33,059 nucleotides of DNA, taken from the NCBI GenBank assembly GCA_003598085.1, contig QZKU01000112.1, positions 1 through 33,059 of the forward strand. The letters are read 5' to 3'. A program made the position numbers and the translations under genes. This document shows positions 8,380 through 17,449 of this stretch, piece after piece. The DNA is from Candidatus Abyssobacteria bacterium SURF_5. Lineage in GTDB: Bacteria > Abyssobacteria > SURF-5. Below the pieces are notes generated by a model. It did not search any database and had not been told where the DNA came from. It was given only the letters and a program-made list of their open reading frames with translations. Every line of letters begins with the position of its first letter. Position 1 is the stretch's first letter.

Positions 8380-8425
8380 CTCGCCTCCTTAGTCCCACCC
8401 CGGGATATAATGCCATTTTCAAAAC

Positions 8426-10411
8426 TCACGTTTCAAAAACGGGCTGGCCTTTCATATTCTCCGGCGGCTGTATTCCGAATTCCAACAGAATCGACGGCGT
8501 CAGGTCGAGCAGGCGCGGATTCGGGTTCTTCAGTTTCTTGTTTGAGAGAAGGATTCCCGGAACCACTTCAGTCGCCACGCAGTGGTCGCCGCTCCAGCGC
8601 TCGTCGTTATTGACTATTAATTCCTTGGGGAATGAGCCGATCGCCGTCTGCCACGAAGCACGATACCCACGATCGTATCCGATGATCGCGTCGGGCGTCA
8701 GACGCTCATCCGCGGTATGATATGCATCCTTCGTCTTGTAGACGCGAAAGATGACCTGCTCGCCGGTACTAGGATCGCGGACCTCCTCCAGCTTGCGGGC
8801 GATCTCGTCGAGCAGCGCATCCTTTTCCGATGGATGGACGATCCCGCTGCCCTCCCGGCCCCGCTGGTTTATGTACAATCCATTTAAGCCGAGCGCGTAA
8901 GCGCGCGTTTTCGCCCAATTAACGTTTGAATAAAATTCGCCCTCTTCATCATTGGTCAACGTGACGTAGCCGTTATCCTTGAGCCACGTGTTCAGGTTGA
9001 AACACCGGTAAAAGGGGGCAAACCCATGATCGGACATGACGATAAGAGTGGTGTTCTCGTCAAGCTTCCGCAATGCCTTCTCGAGCACCTTGTCCATCGC
9101 AGCATAAATGTCGTAGAGGACATGCTCGTACTTCTGCGCAACCTCTTTCTCATAGATCGGATGCTTTGGATCGATCAGCCACCACAGCATGTGCGAGTTC
9201 TGGTCGAGGCTGCAGAAATAGAAAAAAAGCAGACCGTCTTTGAATTCCTCGACTGCGAGATCATACATCGCCAGCCGCTCCCGCAACACGATCGCCGTCT
9301 GCTTCAGATAGTCCCCGACGGCGAGCGCATCGACCGAAAATGCCTTCGTGTCCTCGGGAAACCCCTGCGTATAATAGCATCCGATTTTTCTGGCCAGCTT
9401 CGCGGCGTAATCATCGGGCGTGGATATCGGCAGCGCGGGATCGAGCGGATCGATGTTGATCGGGCTGACGTAAAACTCGAAGTTGGGACGCGCCTGCTTC
9501 AGGTAAAACCTGCACATTCCGCTGACACTCTGAAGGTACGGGACGGCCACAAATTTCAGATGAATCCACTCGCTGAATTCGCCCACATTGAGCAGGATTT
9601 CCTGGTCTTGAACTGCTATTTTCGCAACAGGATTCTCCGGATCGATATGCACGGTGAAATCAATGGCGATGGTAGGCTCGTCTTTCTTGAAGCTATTCTT
9701 CGGCCCCTCGATCTGAGCGGTCACAGTATCCCGATAAACGTCGACGGGGACTATCCTGCCGCCGGTAACATCCTTGTCCTCATATTTTGCCGGATTTGTG
9801 GTGTACAAAGTGAATGTTCCATACGAGCCGAGCATGTCCGGTGTTCCCATTCCTGAAAGTGAGCGGCCGCTCGATTCCGCCGGCGGAAAATTGGCCGGCA
9901 TCTTGATAACGTTCGTCGGAATTCCATTCTCTTCGAGTATCTGCCAAAACGCTCTCCCTTTGCGCAGCAACGTGGTTTCCCCGCCGGAAAGAGGAATAAC
10001 CCAATCGCCAAGCGTCCACGTCCTTTTCGCGCCTTCCGCCTTGCTCGTGGATAGAAACGGCAAATAGTTTTCCGGTTCACGATGAATGAAATCGCAGATG
10101 CCGTGTCCGCCGGGATCCATTCCGGTGATGAAGTCGGACCAGGCAACCGGGCTTTGCGGCGGAACGCTCGAGCCGAGCGCGCTGAATGAGCCATCTTGCG
10201 CCAGTTTCAAGAAGGAGGGCATTCTCCCCTCATCCATCATCTTTCGGAGAATTACCGGATCCATCCCGTCAATTCCGAGGATGATAACCTTTTTGGAGCC
10301 CGTGAAAAAGGATTTGGCGCTCTTTCCAACTGCCTCCGCAACGGCCGCAGGCGCAACAGCCGCCCCAACGGTCCCAACTCCGATCAGCTTGAGAAATTCG
10401 CGACGGTCCAT
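8426..10411 (-). CDS. Tat-exported alkaline phosphatase superfamily phosphodiesterase-like hydrolase (D)
   Basis: The product is 661 aa. ATG 10411 is chosen because GGCGAGGTGAC precedes it and because it places a Tat signal (RREFLKLIGVGTVGAAVAP) at the N-terminus. Two-metal centre residues of the type I phosphodiesterase/nucleotide pyrophosphatase family are visible: Asp48 in GIDGMDP, nucleophile Ser87 in PQSPVAWSDFITG, the PGGHGI turn, DQNSH, SDHGF and a C-terminal GDHC. There is no CxPxR formylglycine motif, so it is not a canonical sulfatase. A roughly 150-residue beta-rich insertion lies after the TPDMLGSYGTFT segment. Periplasmic action on a phospho- or sulfo-ester or a nucleotide is likely. 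It is the close partner of hydrolase C (same insertion, same C-terminal motif set), 80 nt upstream in the operon. Confidence 0.85.
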   Translation of the reverse strand: MDRREFLKLIGVGTVGAAVAPAAVAEAVGKSAKSFFTGSKKVIILGIDGMDPVILRKMMDEGRMPSFLKLAQDGSFSALGSSVPPQSPVAWSDFITGMDPGGHGICDFIHREPENYLPFLSTSKAEGAKRTWTLGDWVIPLSGGETTLLRKGRAFWQILEENGIPTNVIKMPANFPPAESSGRSLSGMGTPDMLGSYGTFTLYTTNPAKYEDKDVTGGRIVPVDVYRDTVTAQIEGPKNSFKKDEPTIAIDFTVHIDPENPVAKIAVQDQEILLNVGEFSEWIHLKFVAVPYLQSVSGMCRFYLKQARPNFEFYVSPINIDPLDPALPISTPDDYAAKLARKIGCYYTQGFPEDTKAFSVDALAVGDYLKQTAIVLRERLAMYDLAVEEFKDGLLFFYFCSLDQNSHMLWWLIDPKHPIYEKEVAQKYEHVLYDIYAAMDKVLEKALRKLDENTTLIVMSDHGFAPFYRCFNLNTWLKDNGYVTLTNDEEGEFYSNVNWAKTRAYALGLNGLYINQRGREGSGIVHPSEKDALLDEIARKLEEVRDPSTGEQVIFRVYKTKDAYHTADERLTPDAIIGYDRGYRASWQTAIGSFPKELIVNNDERWSGDHCVATEVVPGILLSNKKLKNPNPRLLDLTPSILLEFGIQPPENMKGQPVFET

Positions 10412-10491
10412 ATCTGTCACCTCGCCGCCCCGGAGGCTTTCCGGCCTATTTTCCTTAATCATCTTGCCGGTTGCCCGGAGCATTCACCATA

Positions 10492-12633
10492 TCAAACTGC
10501 CGCTTCCTGCTTTTCGGCAGGGACATCGGCTTCATTTTCAATCTTCTCGAGCAATGATTTCCCATCCATGTAAGGCGGAACGGGAATGCCGAATAGCTCC
10601 AATGCAGTCGGCGCAACGTCTATAATATTGATGTCGTCCTTCCGCATTTTCCTGTTTGAAAAAAAGACCCCCGGTACGTGCGCAGGGTCAATGCAGTGGT
10701 CGCCGCTCCAGCTCTTCGTATTGTCGCTGAATACCGTCTCGGTCACCGTTCCGGTTGCATTATCCCATGAGGCGCGATAACCCTTGTTGTACCCGATAAT
10801 GAGGTCGGGCGCGTTCTCTTTATATGGCCCGGAATACACGCTGGCGCTGTCGTAGACGGAAGTGATCCCGATTTCGCCAGTCGAGTCGTCCCGCAATCCC
10901 GTCAGTCTCTCGATCAGCTCGCGCTTCAGATTTTCAGCCTCTTCACTCGCCTCGACTATGCCCTTCGATTCGCGGCCTTTCACATTCAGGTACAGTCCCC
11001 CGAGTCCAAGCGCAAAAGCTTTCGTCTTGGTCCAATCAACTCCCTTGAACCACTCGCCCGCCGTCTCGCCTTCTTTCAAGCGGAGATAACCGTTCAGATA
11101 AAGCCACGAGTTCAGATTGATGCCCCTCCGGAACGAGTTGAACCCGTGGTCGGACATGATGATGAGGACGTCCCGATCCGTCAGTCGCTCGGTCACCCGC
11201 CCCACGAGCGCATCCATATCCGCGTACAGCCTCCCGATCGAATCCTTGTACTCCACAACATCCTTGTCCCTGTTTGCCGGATGTCGATCATCAAGATACC
11301 GCCAGAAAAGGTGCTGAATCCTGTCGGTGATGTCGAAGACGCACGTGCACAGACCACGTTTCGTCTTCTCGAGCGTATCGAAAAACATTCGCTCGCGTTC
11401 CTCCTGGATCAGATAACACTGTTGCCTGAACGCCTTTTCCTCGATGATCCGCTCATTAATTGCCCACGTGTCCTCAGCCAACCCAAGCGTTGCGTACGAT
11501 CCAAACAGTTTCGACAGATAGATGCTGTAAATGAACGGGTGCGATATCGGAAGCGCCGGCTTGGCGGGATCGATATTGATCGGTGTCATGTACATATCGC
11601 AATGCGGCTCGATCTCTTTCAGCAACAACCTGCAGATGCCGTGCACTTTCATGCCGGGCGCGGCCCGAAACGACAGCCGGACCCAATCCGAATACTCGCC
11701 CTTCTTCAATACCGTTTTCTGTCCGTCAAACCGCAGTTCAGCCGTATCCGGACCCAAGGGAACCAGATCGAACGGCATCTTCATTTCGGAAGCGTCCTTC
11801 CGCAATGTGTTCTCCGGTCCGCTGAAGTAAGAGCGGAAAGATTTACCGTTCTTCTCCATCAGGATTTCCATGCCACCGGTGTACCGGCCTTCGGCTTGCC
11901 TCGTGGTGTAATGAGTAAAGGAACCCTGCGTTCCCTTCAGGTCGGGAACACACATGGCGGATAACATCACGCCCTTGAATTTTTCAGGCGGAAACGTTAT
12001 CGGCACGCGAATGACGGAAGAGAAAATGCCGTGCTCGCCCAAAATCGTCCAGAACGGCTTGCTCTTGCGAAGCAGCTTGATCTCCGGCTTGCCGAGCGGA
12101 ATCACATAGCTCCCGATCGAGAGTGTTCTTTTCGGTTTCCCAATATGCGCCGAAGAGAGGTCGGGCAGGTATGTCTTTTTGTCGCGAGAGAGAAAATCAA
12201 AAATGTTGTGCCGGCCGGGATTCGAGCCGGTCATAAACGACGACCAGGCGACCGGCGAGATGGCCGGACACGTAGTGCCGAGGCGGCTGTATGTTCCATC
12301 TTGGCGCAGCTTCGCGAAGTTCGGCAGCTTGCCCTCAATGATGAACTTCTCAACCAGGTTTGGGTCAAGTCCGTCAAGTCCAACGATGATCACGCGGTCC
12401 GCCCGGCTCTTTCCAAAAGCTTTCTGCCTTCTGAAAGAGGCAAGCAGATAGCGGATCGGCCACAGCAGGATCGACAGGAACGCCAGCAGAAACGTCAAAA
12501 AGATCACAAAAAACGAGCTCAGAAACGCGAAACCGGCGCCGGGTCCGATATACGCAGCGGCCGGATTCGGTATCGAGACGATAAGGACGCAAAAGACAAG
12601 AAGGAATAGGAATCTCTTTGATGATGCGGACAA
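10492..12633 (-). CDS. Membrane-anchored alkaline phosphatase superfamily phosphodiesterase-like hydrolase (C)
   Basis: The product is 713 aa and starts with TTG 12633, directly after the stop of hydrolase B (no gap). GGAGGG lies 4 nt upstream, and no in-frame ATG is near. The N-terminus has a signal-like segment (residues 7-27), then AYIGPGAGFAFLSS and a second long hydrophobic segment (about 37-65), then a basic stop-transfer. The catalytic domain carries Asp87 (GLDGLDP), nucleophile Ser126 (AISPVAWSSFMTG), PGRHNIF, DRIQH, SDHGF and GDHC. It is clearly a paralogue of hydrolase D: long shared blocks such as VIGYNKGYRASWDNA match D's IIGYDRGYRASWQTA. Orientation of the catalytic domain relative to the membrane is inferred to be extracytoplasmic if the first segment is cleaved or spans, but this is not certain. 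Confidence 0.83.
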   Translation of the reverse strand: MSASSKRFLFLLVFCVLIVSIPNPAAAYIGPGAGFAFLSSFFVIFLTFLLAFLSILLWPIRYLLASFRRQKAFGKSRADRVIIVGLDGLDPNLVEKFIIEGKLPNFAKLRQDGTYSRLGTTCPAISPVAWSSFMTGSNPGRHNIFDFLSRDKKTYLPDLSSAHIGKPKRTLSIGSYVIPLGKPEIKLLRKSKPFWTILGEHGIFSSVIRVPITFPPEKFKGVMLSAMCVPDLKGTQGSFTHYTTRQAEGRYTGGMEILMEKNGKSFRSYFSGPENTLRKDASEMKMPFDLVPLGPDTAELRFDGQKTVLKKGEYSDWVRLSFRAAPGMKVHGICRLLLKEIEPHCDMYMTPINIDPAKPALPISHPFIYSIYLSKLFGSYATLGLAEDTWAINERIIEEKAFRQQCYLIQEERERMFFDTLEKTKRGLCTCVFDITDRIQHLFWRYLDDRHPANRDKDVVEYKDSIGRLYADMDALVGRVTERLTDRDVLIIMSDHGFNSFRRGINLNSWLYLNGYLRLKEGETAGEWFKGVDWTKTKAFALGLGGLYLNVKGRESKGIVEASEEAENLKRELIERLTGLRDDSTGEIGITSVYDSASVYSGPYKENAPDLIIGYNKGYRASWDNATGTVTETVFSDNTKSWSGDHCIDPAHVPGVFFSNRKMRKDDINIIDVAPTALELFGIPVPPYMDGKSLLEKIENEADVPAEKQEAAV

Positions 12634-13944
12634 TTAGCCCTCCATGTACTGCAGAATGATGCCGGCGATATCGGTGATGTTCAGGTTCTGCGGCGGCTGT
12701 TGCGGGGAAAAGAAGAATGCATCGTCCCACGTGTGCATGCCCGTGAGCGCGCTCCGGCCGAAAAGCTCCTTTTTCTTGGGTGAACTCTTCACATCGTAAC
12801 CATACTTCGATACAACCACCAGATCGGGCCCCTGCTCGGCAAATGGACCGTCATATGCCTCTGCTCGCTCAAACACCTTCTCTACGACACGGTCACCGTT
12901 GCACGACAGCTCGCTCAGACCCGCCTTGATATCCGCAACGATCGAGCGAACATCCTCCGGCTTCACCGAACCTTTCGGATATTTCCCTGTCATGTTCAAG
13001 TAAATGCGCGACGGATCAAGCGCAAACGCAAGAGAACCCTCACTAATGGCCTCAATCGAATCGACTTCTTCCGCCTCAAGTTTCAGGAAGCCCTCCTGTT
13101 TCAGCCAGGCATTCAAATAGAATTCGCTCTTGATGCCGGTAAATCCGTGGTCCGAGAGTATAAAGAAGCCGGGAGTATTCTCGCCGGCGCCCGTGAGCCG
13201 TCGAAAACGCGAATGGATCGACCCGATAAATGAGTCCACCCGCCGATAAAAGTTCAAAAACGCCTCATGATGCTGATCCGAGGTATCATCGAGCGCCGAC
13301 CACAGGTAATGGTGCAGCCGGTCGGTGCCGGTCACGACGACCTCGAACAGGTCCCACTCTTCGCTGTCCCACAGTGAATTGACCGTCCGTTGGCGCGCAT
13401 CAAGCGTCCGGTTCAGCTCGTTCACGAGGTACGCGTGGTCCTCGCGCGCGCGCATCGTGTCGATATCGATGATGTAGCCGTCCTGCTCCAGCTTCGGCAA
13501 CAGCGACTTTGGATGTACCGCCTTCTTCAGGCTCAGCGCGACAAACCCGGAAATGAGCACGCCCTCGATCGGCCGCGCCGGATACGTTGACGGCTGATTG
13601 ATGACGATGCTCCTCTTCTTCTTTTCGCCCAGCTTGTCCCATATCGTCGGAACCCGTACGTCCCCAAAGGAAGGGAACCGCAGGCTGTAGGAATGAGGCT
13701 TGAGGTCGACAAACCCAAAGATCGAGTGCTGTCCCGGATTGACGCCCGTCATGAAGCTCGGCCAGCTCACCGCCGAGATCTCCGGAAGCGTCACTTTCAT
13801 CTGCGCCAGATGGCCGCTCCTCAATATCTCGGCCGTTTCCGGCATCGTGCCGTCTTCGGTCAGTCTTTTCAACAGCGTGTACGGGACTCCATCGAGCCCG
13901 ACAACGCACACCTTCCTCTTCTTTTTACTCCAGAACGCTGACAT
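12634..13944 (-). CDS. Cytosolic-looking alkaline phosphatase superfamily hydrolase (B)
   Basis: The product is 436 aa. ATG 13944 follows GAGAGGGCT. There is no signal peptide or membrane segment; the protein starts with a basic SKKKRK segment and enters the fold at once. Metal and nucleophile motifs are Asp18 (VVGLDGVP), Ser57 (EISAVSWPSFMTG), PGQHSIF, TDRLHHYLW, SDHGF and a C-terminal His (GMHTWDD). It lacks the beta insertion seen in hydrolases C and D and is therefore the minimal form. It is stop-to-start contiguous with hydrolase C. It could process a nucleotide such as PAP, APS or PAPS, or a glycan precursor; the sequence does not decide. Confidence 0.83.
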   Translation of the reverse strand: MSAFWSKKKRKVCVVGLDGVPYTLLKRLTEDGTMPETAEILRSGHLAQMKVTLPEISAVSWPSFMTGVNPGQHSIFGFVDLKPHSYSLRFPSFGDVRVPTIWDKLGEKKKRSIVINQPSTYPARPIEGVLISGFVALSLKKAVHPKSLLPKLEQDGYIIDIDTMRAREDHAYLVNELNRTLDARQRTVNSLWDSEEWDLFEVVVTGTDRLHHYLWSALDDTSDQHHEAFLNFYRRVDSFIGSIHSRFRRLTGAGENTPGFFILSDHGFTGIKSEFYLNAWLKQEGFLKLEAEEVDSIEAISEGSLAFALDPSRIYLNMTGKYPKGSVKPEDVRSIVADIKAGLSELSCNGDRVVEKVFERAEAYDGPFAEQGPDLVVVSKYGYDVKSSPKKKELFGRSALTGMHTWDDAFFFSPQQPPQNLNITDIAGIILQYMEG

Positions 13945-13975
13945 AGCCCTCTCAATCGGATGTAAGGATGCGGGC

Positions 13976-14578
13976 TCAGATATAACCCAGCGACCGCAGC
14001 CGTTCCTTTATCTTCTCTTCTTCTTCTTCCGTATATTCGTCCTCAATGCCCGACGGCGGAATATAATTCATCAGTTCGAGCGTCCGGATAATCTTGTTAA
14101 AGCTCTGCTCGACCGTCTCCTTGTCGGTTTCCAGGATGATCTCGGCATCCAGCGGCTCCTCATACGGATCATCTATGCCGGTAAACTGCTTGATCTCGCC
14201 TTTTTCTACTTTCTTGTAAAGCCCCTTCGGATCGCGTTCCTTGAGAACATCGAGCGGACATTTGCAGAAAATCTCGACATACGACTTGATCAGATTTCGA
14301 TTCTCGCTCCGAATCTCGCGGTACGGCGATATGGCGGCTGCTATGGCGACGACATCGTTCCGGGTCAGCAGATGACAGACAAAGCCGATCCGCCTGATAT
14401 TGATATCGCGATCTTTCTTGGAAAAACCCAGCCCCTGACTGAGATTATTGCGAATAACGTCGCCGTCAAGCACCTCGACCCTCATGCCGCGCTCGAGCAG
14501 CGTTTCCTCGACCATGCGCGACAGCGTCGTTTTGCCGGCGCCTGACATGCCGGTGAACCACAAAGTAAATCCTCTCAT
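13976..14578 (-). CDS. cysC: Adenylyl-sulfate (APS) kinase with an acidic LGYI tail
   Basis: This 200-aa enzyme phosphorylates APS to PAPS. Walker A GMSGAGKTT is at residues 10-18. The APS-binding segments DGDVIRNNLSQGLGFSKKDRD and ISPYREIRSENRN are intact, and the lid-like KGLYKKVEKGEIKQFTGIDDPYEEP is present. ATG 14578 follows AAGGAGG. Typical CysC proteins end near residue 180. This one has an extra segment, YTEEEEEKIKERLRSLGYI, nearly the same as the tail of the small protein at 8379-8188. It sits between two hydrolase genes and two genes after ATP sulfurylase, which supplies its substrate. Confidence 0.95.
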   Translation of the reverse strand: MRGFTLWFTGMSGAGKTTLSRMVEETLLERGMRVEVLDGDVIRNNLSQGLGFSKKDRDINIRRIGFVCHLLTRNDVVAIAAAISPYREIRSENRNLIKSYVEIFCKCPLDVLKERDPKGLYKKVEKGEIKQFTGIDDPYEEPLDAEIILETDKETVEQSFNKIIRTLELMNYIPPSGIEDEYTEEEEEKIKERLRSLGYI

Positions 14579-14598
14579 GTATGAAGCCTCCTTTTTGC

Positions 14599-15975
14599 CT
14601 ACCTGATCGGCGTGCCGATCATTTCGCTCGGAATGTCGATGTCGAAATACTTCAGTACAGTCGGGGCGATATCATAAATGGAATAGGGATGCGGGCCGCC
14701 GGGATGATTGCCGCCGGACCGCCAGATGAAGATGCCGTTCTCAGCGTGGTTCGCGTCGTCCGGTCCCGTATCGTTCTCATACAGGTAGACCGAGCCCACA
14801 CCAACCGACCCGGCCGAGCGCCAGTCCAGATTCCCTAAATAGACGATCAGATCGGGAGCAATACCGTTTGTTTCCCGATACACCTCCTCGGGCTTGAATG
14901 CCTTGGTATGAATACATTTTCCGCTCTCATCCTCGATCGCCTCGAGACGGGCCTTCAGTTCGTCGCGCGCGGTCTCGTACTGATCCTGCGGAATGACGCC
15001 CTTGGGCTCTCTTCCCTGCACATTCATGAAGATGCGGCTGTAGTAACCGCCCTCTCCCCAAGCTTTCGTTTTGCTCCAGTCCACCATGCTGGTCTTGAAA
15101 CGCTCCCTCTTCTTCGGCGGCTCCTTCAACGCCAGATATCCTTCGCGCTGAAGCCACTCATTGATGCAGATGGCGCCGACCATCGTTTTTGCCCCATGGT
15201 CGGACACAATCATCACCGAAGTATCCGAAGGCAGATTCTCAATCGTTCTCCCGATTTCCTGGTCCAGATATACATAATAATCGTGAATCACGTTCTCGTA
15301 TTTGTTGCCCGGCTCATACAGCCGATGACCCTTGTCGAAATACCGCCAGAACCCGTGATGGATGCGGTCGATGCCCATTTCGACCATGATGGCAAAATCG
15401 TATGAGTCCTTCTGATAGAAATAACGAAACGCTTTGAACCGCCGCTCGGTCATGACGTAAATCGCCTCGAGCAGCTCGTCCTTTTCGTCCGTCCGAAAAT
15501 CCTCGACATCAATAATATAATTGCCGTCGGCGACCCGGTCGAGCTCCACCTTCACCTCGTCGGGAAAGGTGTACTGGACATCCTTGCTCGGCGTCAGGAA
15601 ACTGCAAACAAGCGTTCCATTCAACGGGCGAGGCGGGTAAGTCTGCGGAACTCCGAAGACGAGCGAGCGAAGCCGGTTGCGCGAGAGATGGTTCCACAAG
15701 GTCTTCGCCTTCACATATTTCGCGTTCGCAAAAAAGAGGTCTTCATAATCGTAGCTTTTCCGGTTTCTGAAGCCGTAAAAGCCCAGCATGCCCGGGTCCT
15801 GCGACGTCATCATCGCCGTCCACGCCGGAACGGTTATCGGCGGCAGCGTCGAGTGCAGCGGGCCAAAGACGCCGTTCTTTACAAGGCTTCTGATGTTAGG
15901 AAGATCATTAATCCACTTGTTGAAAACAAGTTCGGGCTCGGCACAATCGAGCCCCAAAATGAGCAGTTTGCCCAC
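14599..15975 (-). CDS. Alkaline phosphatase superfamily hydrolase (A), cytosolic-looking
   Basis: The product is 458 aa. The start codon is GTG 15975, preceded by AAAGGAG. There is no signal peptide. Motifs are Asp10 (ILGLDCAEP), nucleophile Thr48 (PPITVPAWTAMMTS), DRIHHGFW, SDHGAKT and a late DANHAENGIFIW. It differs from B, C and D in using Thr instead of Ser, and in lacking the His of the PGxHxI turn (here PGMLGFYGF). It resembles uncharacterised type I phosphodiesterase-like proteins that lie next to nucleotidyltransferases in many anaerobes. It is 11 nt downstream of the ATP sulfurylase gene and 20 nt upstream of APS kinase, so its role is probably tied to PAPS or sulfated products. Confidence 0.83.
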   Translation of the reverse strand: MGKLLILGLDCAEPELVFNKWINDLPNIRSLVKNGVFGPLHSTLPPITVPAWTAMMTSQDPGMLGFYGFRNRKSYDYEDLFFANAKYVKAKTLWNHLSRNRLRSLVFGVPQTYPPRPLNGTLVCSFLTPSKDVQYTFPDEVKVELDRVADGNYIIDVEDFRTDEKDELLEAIYVMTERRFKAFRYFYQKDSYDFAIMVEMGIDRIHHGFWRYFDKGHRLYEPGNKYENVIHDYYVYLDQEIGRTIENLPSDTSVMIVSDHGAKTMVGAICINEWLQREGYLALKEPPKKRERFKTSMVDWSKTKAWGEGGYYSRIFMNVQGREPKGVIPQDQYETARDELKARLEAIEDESGKCIHTKAFKPEEVYRETNGIAPDLIVYLGNLDWRSAGSVGVGSVYLYENDTGPDDANHAENGIFIWRSGGNHPGGPHPYSIYDIAPTVLKYFDIDIPSEMIGTPIR

Positions 15976-15986
15976 AAATAGCTCCT

Positions 15987-17144
15987 TTATTGAGACCGCC
16001 GAAAGGCCTGAATCAGAACGTCCGCCACTTCAGGTCGTGTGAATTCAGGCGGCGGCGCCATTCCGTTTCGAAGCATTTCCCGCACTTTCGTTCCACTAAG
16101 AACAATGTGCTCTTTCGTGTCGTGCGGGCACGTCTTCGCCGATGCCATCCCGTTGCACGCCCTGCAGAAAAAAGCATTCTCGAAAAACAAAGGGCTTATC
16201 CCCAGTTCCTCGGGTTCAAATTCGTGGAAAATGTACTGCGCATCATACGGGCCGTAGTACGAACCCACGCCTGCATGGTCTCTGCCGACAATAAAATGGG
16301 TGCACCCGTAATTCTTGCGGATCAGCGCGTGAAAGATCGCTTCCCGCGGGCCCGCATAACGCATGGCCGCCGGAAAAATCGAAAGCGCCACCCGCGTCTT
16401 CGGATAATACTTCTCCAGCAAAATCTCGTAACACCGCATCCGCACGTCGGCGGGGATATCGTCTCCCTTCGTCTCCCCCATCAGCGGATGGATCAGCATC
16501 GCGTCGACGAGTTCAAGCACGCATTTCTGAAGATATTCATGCGCCCGATGTATCGGATTGCGGGTCTGGAATGCGGCCACCTGGCGCCAGCCCTTCGCCT
16601 TGAACAACACCCTCGTTTCCTTCGGATCGAGCCGATATTTCGGAAACAAAACGTGATTCGGCCGGTGCAGCAGACTTATCCGCCCGCCCAGATAGACGTC
16701 GCCAACCGACTGCAGATATTTTACACCCGGATGCGCCTCGTCCGTCGTCCGAAGAACCGCCGACGCTTCCCGCTCTTTATCAACCTTGTATTTATCCTCA
16801 AGGTGAAGCACGCCCAGCGGCTGGTTCCGCTCGTCATAAAGCGCAACGTCCTCCCCCGGCCGATATGCCTCCTCGCGGTCACCCTCCTTCAGTGCAAGCG
16901 TGATCGGAATCGTCCACGCAAGCCCCTTCGCCAGACGCATCAGGTCCAGAACGCTCACGTAGTCGTCCTGCGTCATGAACCCTTCTAACGGGCTCATCGC
17001 GCCGGTCGCGATCATCTCGAGATCGCTGACCTCGCGAGCATTCAGCTTGACGCTAACCATCTGAGGAAGCTGAGCTTCCAGCAGCTCGTGCTCGCGACCT
17101 TCGACAATACGACTAACCAGTGCCCCGCCATGCGGCTTGATCAT
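15987..17144 (-). CDS. sat: Sulfate adenylyltransferase (ATP sulfurylase)
   Basis: This 385-aa enzyme makes APS and pyrophosphate from ATP and sulfate. It begins with the typical [13 protein letters not shown]. The nucleotide-binding [11 protein letters not shown] is at residues 193-203 and [12 protein letters not shown] at 287-298. The probable zinc-binding Cys set of the bacterial/archaeal homo-oligomeric Sat is present at 327, 330 and 339. It is full length without an APS-kinase domain; that function is supplied by the separate cysC two genes downstream. As the first gene of the operon it has a clear promoter at 17244-17216. Dissimilatory reduction would pair sat with aprAB/qmo, which are absent here, while pairing with cysC points to PAPS production. 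Confidence 0.96.
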   Translation of the reverse strand: MIKPHGGALVSRIVEGREHELLEAQLPQMVSVKLNAREVSDLEMIATGAMSPLEGFMTQDDYVSVLDLMRLAKGLAWTIPITLALKEGDREEAYRPGEDVALYDERNQPLGVLHLEDKYKVDKEREASAVLRTTDEAHPGVKYLQSVGDVYLGGRISLLHRPNHVLFPKYRLDPKETRVLFKAKGWRQVAAFQTRNPIHRAHEYLQKCVLELVDAMLIHPLMGETKGDDIPADVRMRCYEILLEKYYPKTRVALSIFPAAMRYAGPREAIFHALIRKNYGCTHFIVGRDHAGVGSYYGPYDAQYIFHEFEPEELGISPLFFENAFFCRACNGMASAKTCPHDTKEHIVLSGTKVREMLRNGMAPPPEFTRPEVADVLIQAFRRSQ

Positions 17145-17449
17145 GAAAAGCCTACTTTGCAGATCGAGATTCTGCAGATTGCCCGAACGCCCCCAATTGA
17201 AGAAAAGATTATATTATTTTAGTCGGTTGTGAACACGATGTCAAGCGCGACAACCATCGTTGCGCAATGGACACTGTCTCGGCACCGGACGGGGCACGAT
17301 GCATTAATTGGCAGTATCTGGTTTACTGCAAATAGAAATATGGGCCATCAGAAAAAACCGGAAATTACGCCCGCCCGATATGCTATTCTATTCCATCTGG
17401 CAATGGTATCATGAGGCCATTCAGATCGATTTGAACTCTCCCTGCTCGG
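17145..17449. other. Divergent intergenic region between sat and the toroid-protein gene
   Basis: The 305-nt region separates the two divergent transcription units. It contains the sat promoter. I see no clear promoter for the rightward gene, no operator-like inverted repeat and no riboswitch-like structure that I can support. The sequence is locally AT-rich at 17200-17225 and around 17330. Confidence 0.6.
17216..17244 (-). promoter_or_regulatory. Sigma70-type promoter of the sat operon
   Basis: On the minus strand TTGACA (17244-17239) and TAAAAT (17221-17216) are separated by exactly 17 nt. Transcription would begin about 65-70 nt upstream of the sat start codon. The divergent gene at 17450 starts about 200 nt away on the other strand. 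Confidence 0.65.

Noticed and set aside
13700-14545. 281-codon plus-strand frame across cysC and hydrolase B
   Set aside because: Antisense to two genes with strong motifs; amino-acid text not protein-like.
8426-15975. Canonical sulfatases in the hydrolase cluster
   Set aside because: The CxPxR/CxAxR formylglycine signature is missing in all four; nucleophile block is of the phosphodiesterase/NPP type.
15990-16988. 332-codon plus-strand frame
   Set aside because: Antisense shadow of ATP sulfurylase.
15987-17144. Dissimilatory sulfate reduction locus
   Set aside because: sat is present but no aprAB, dsr or qmo genes occur, and it is linked to cysC, which favours PAPS synthesis.
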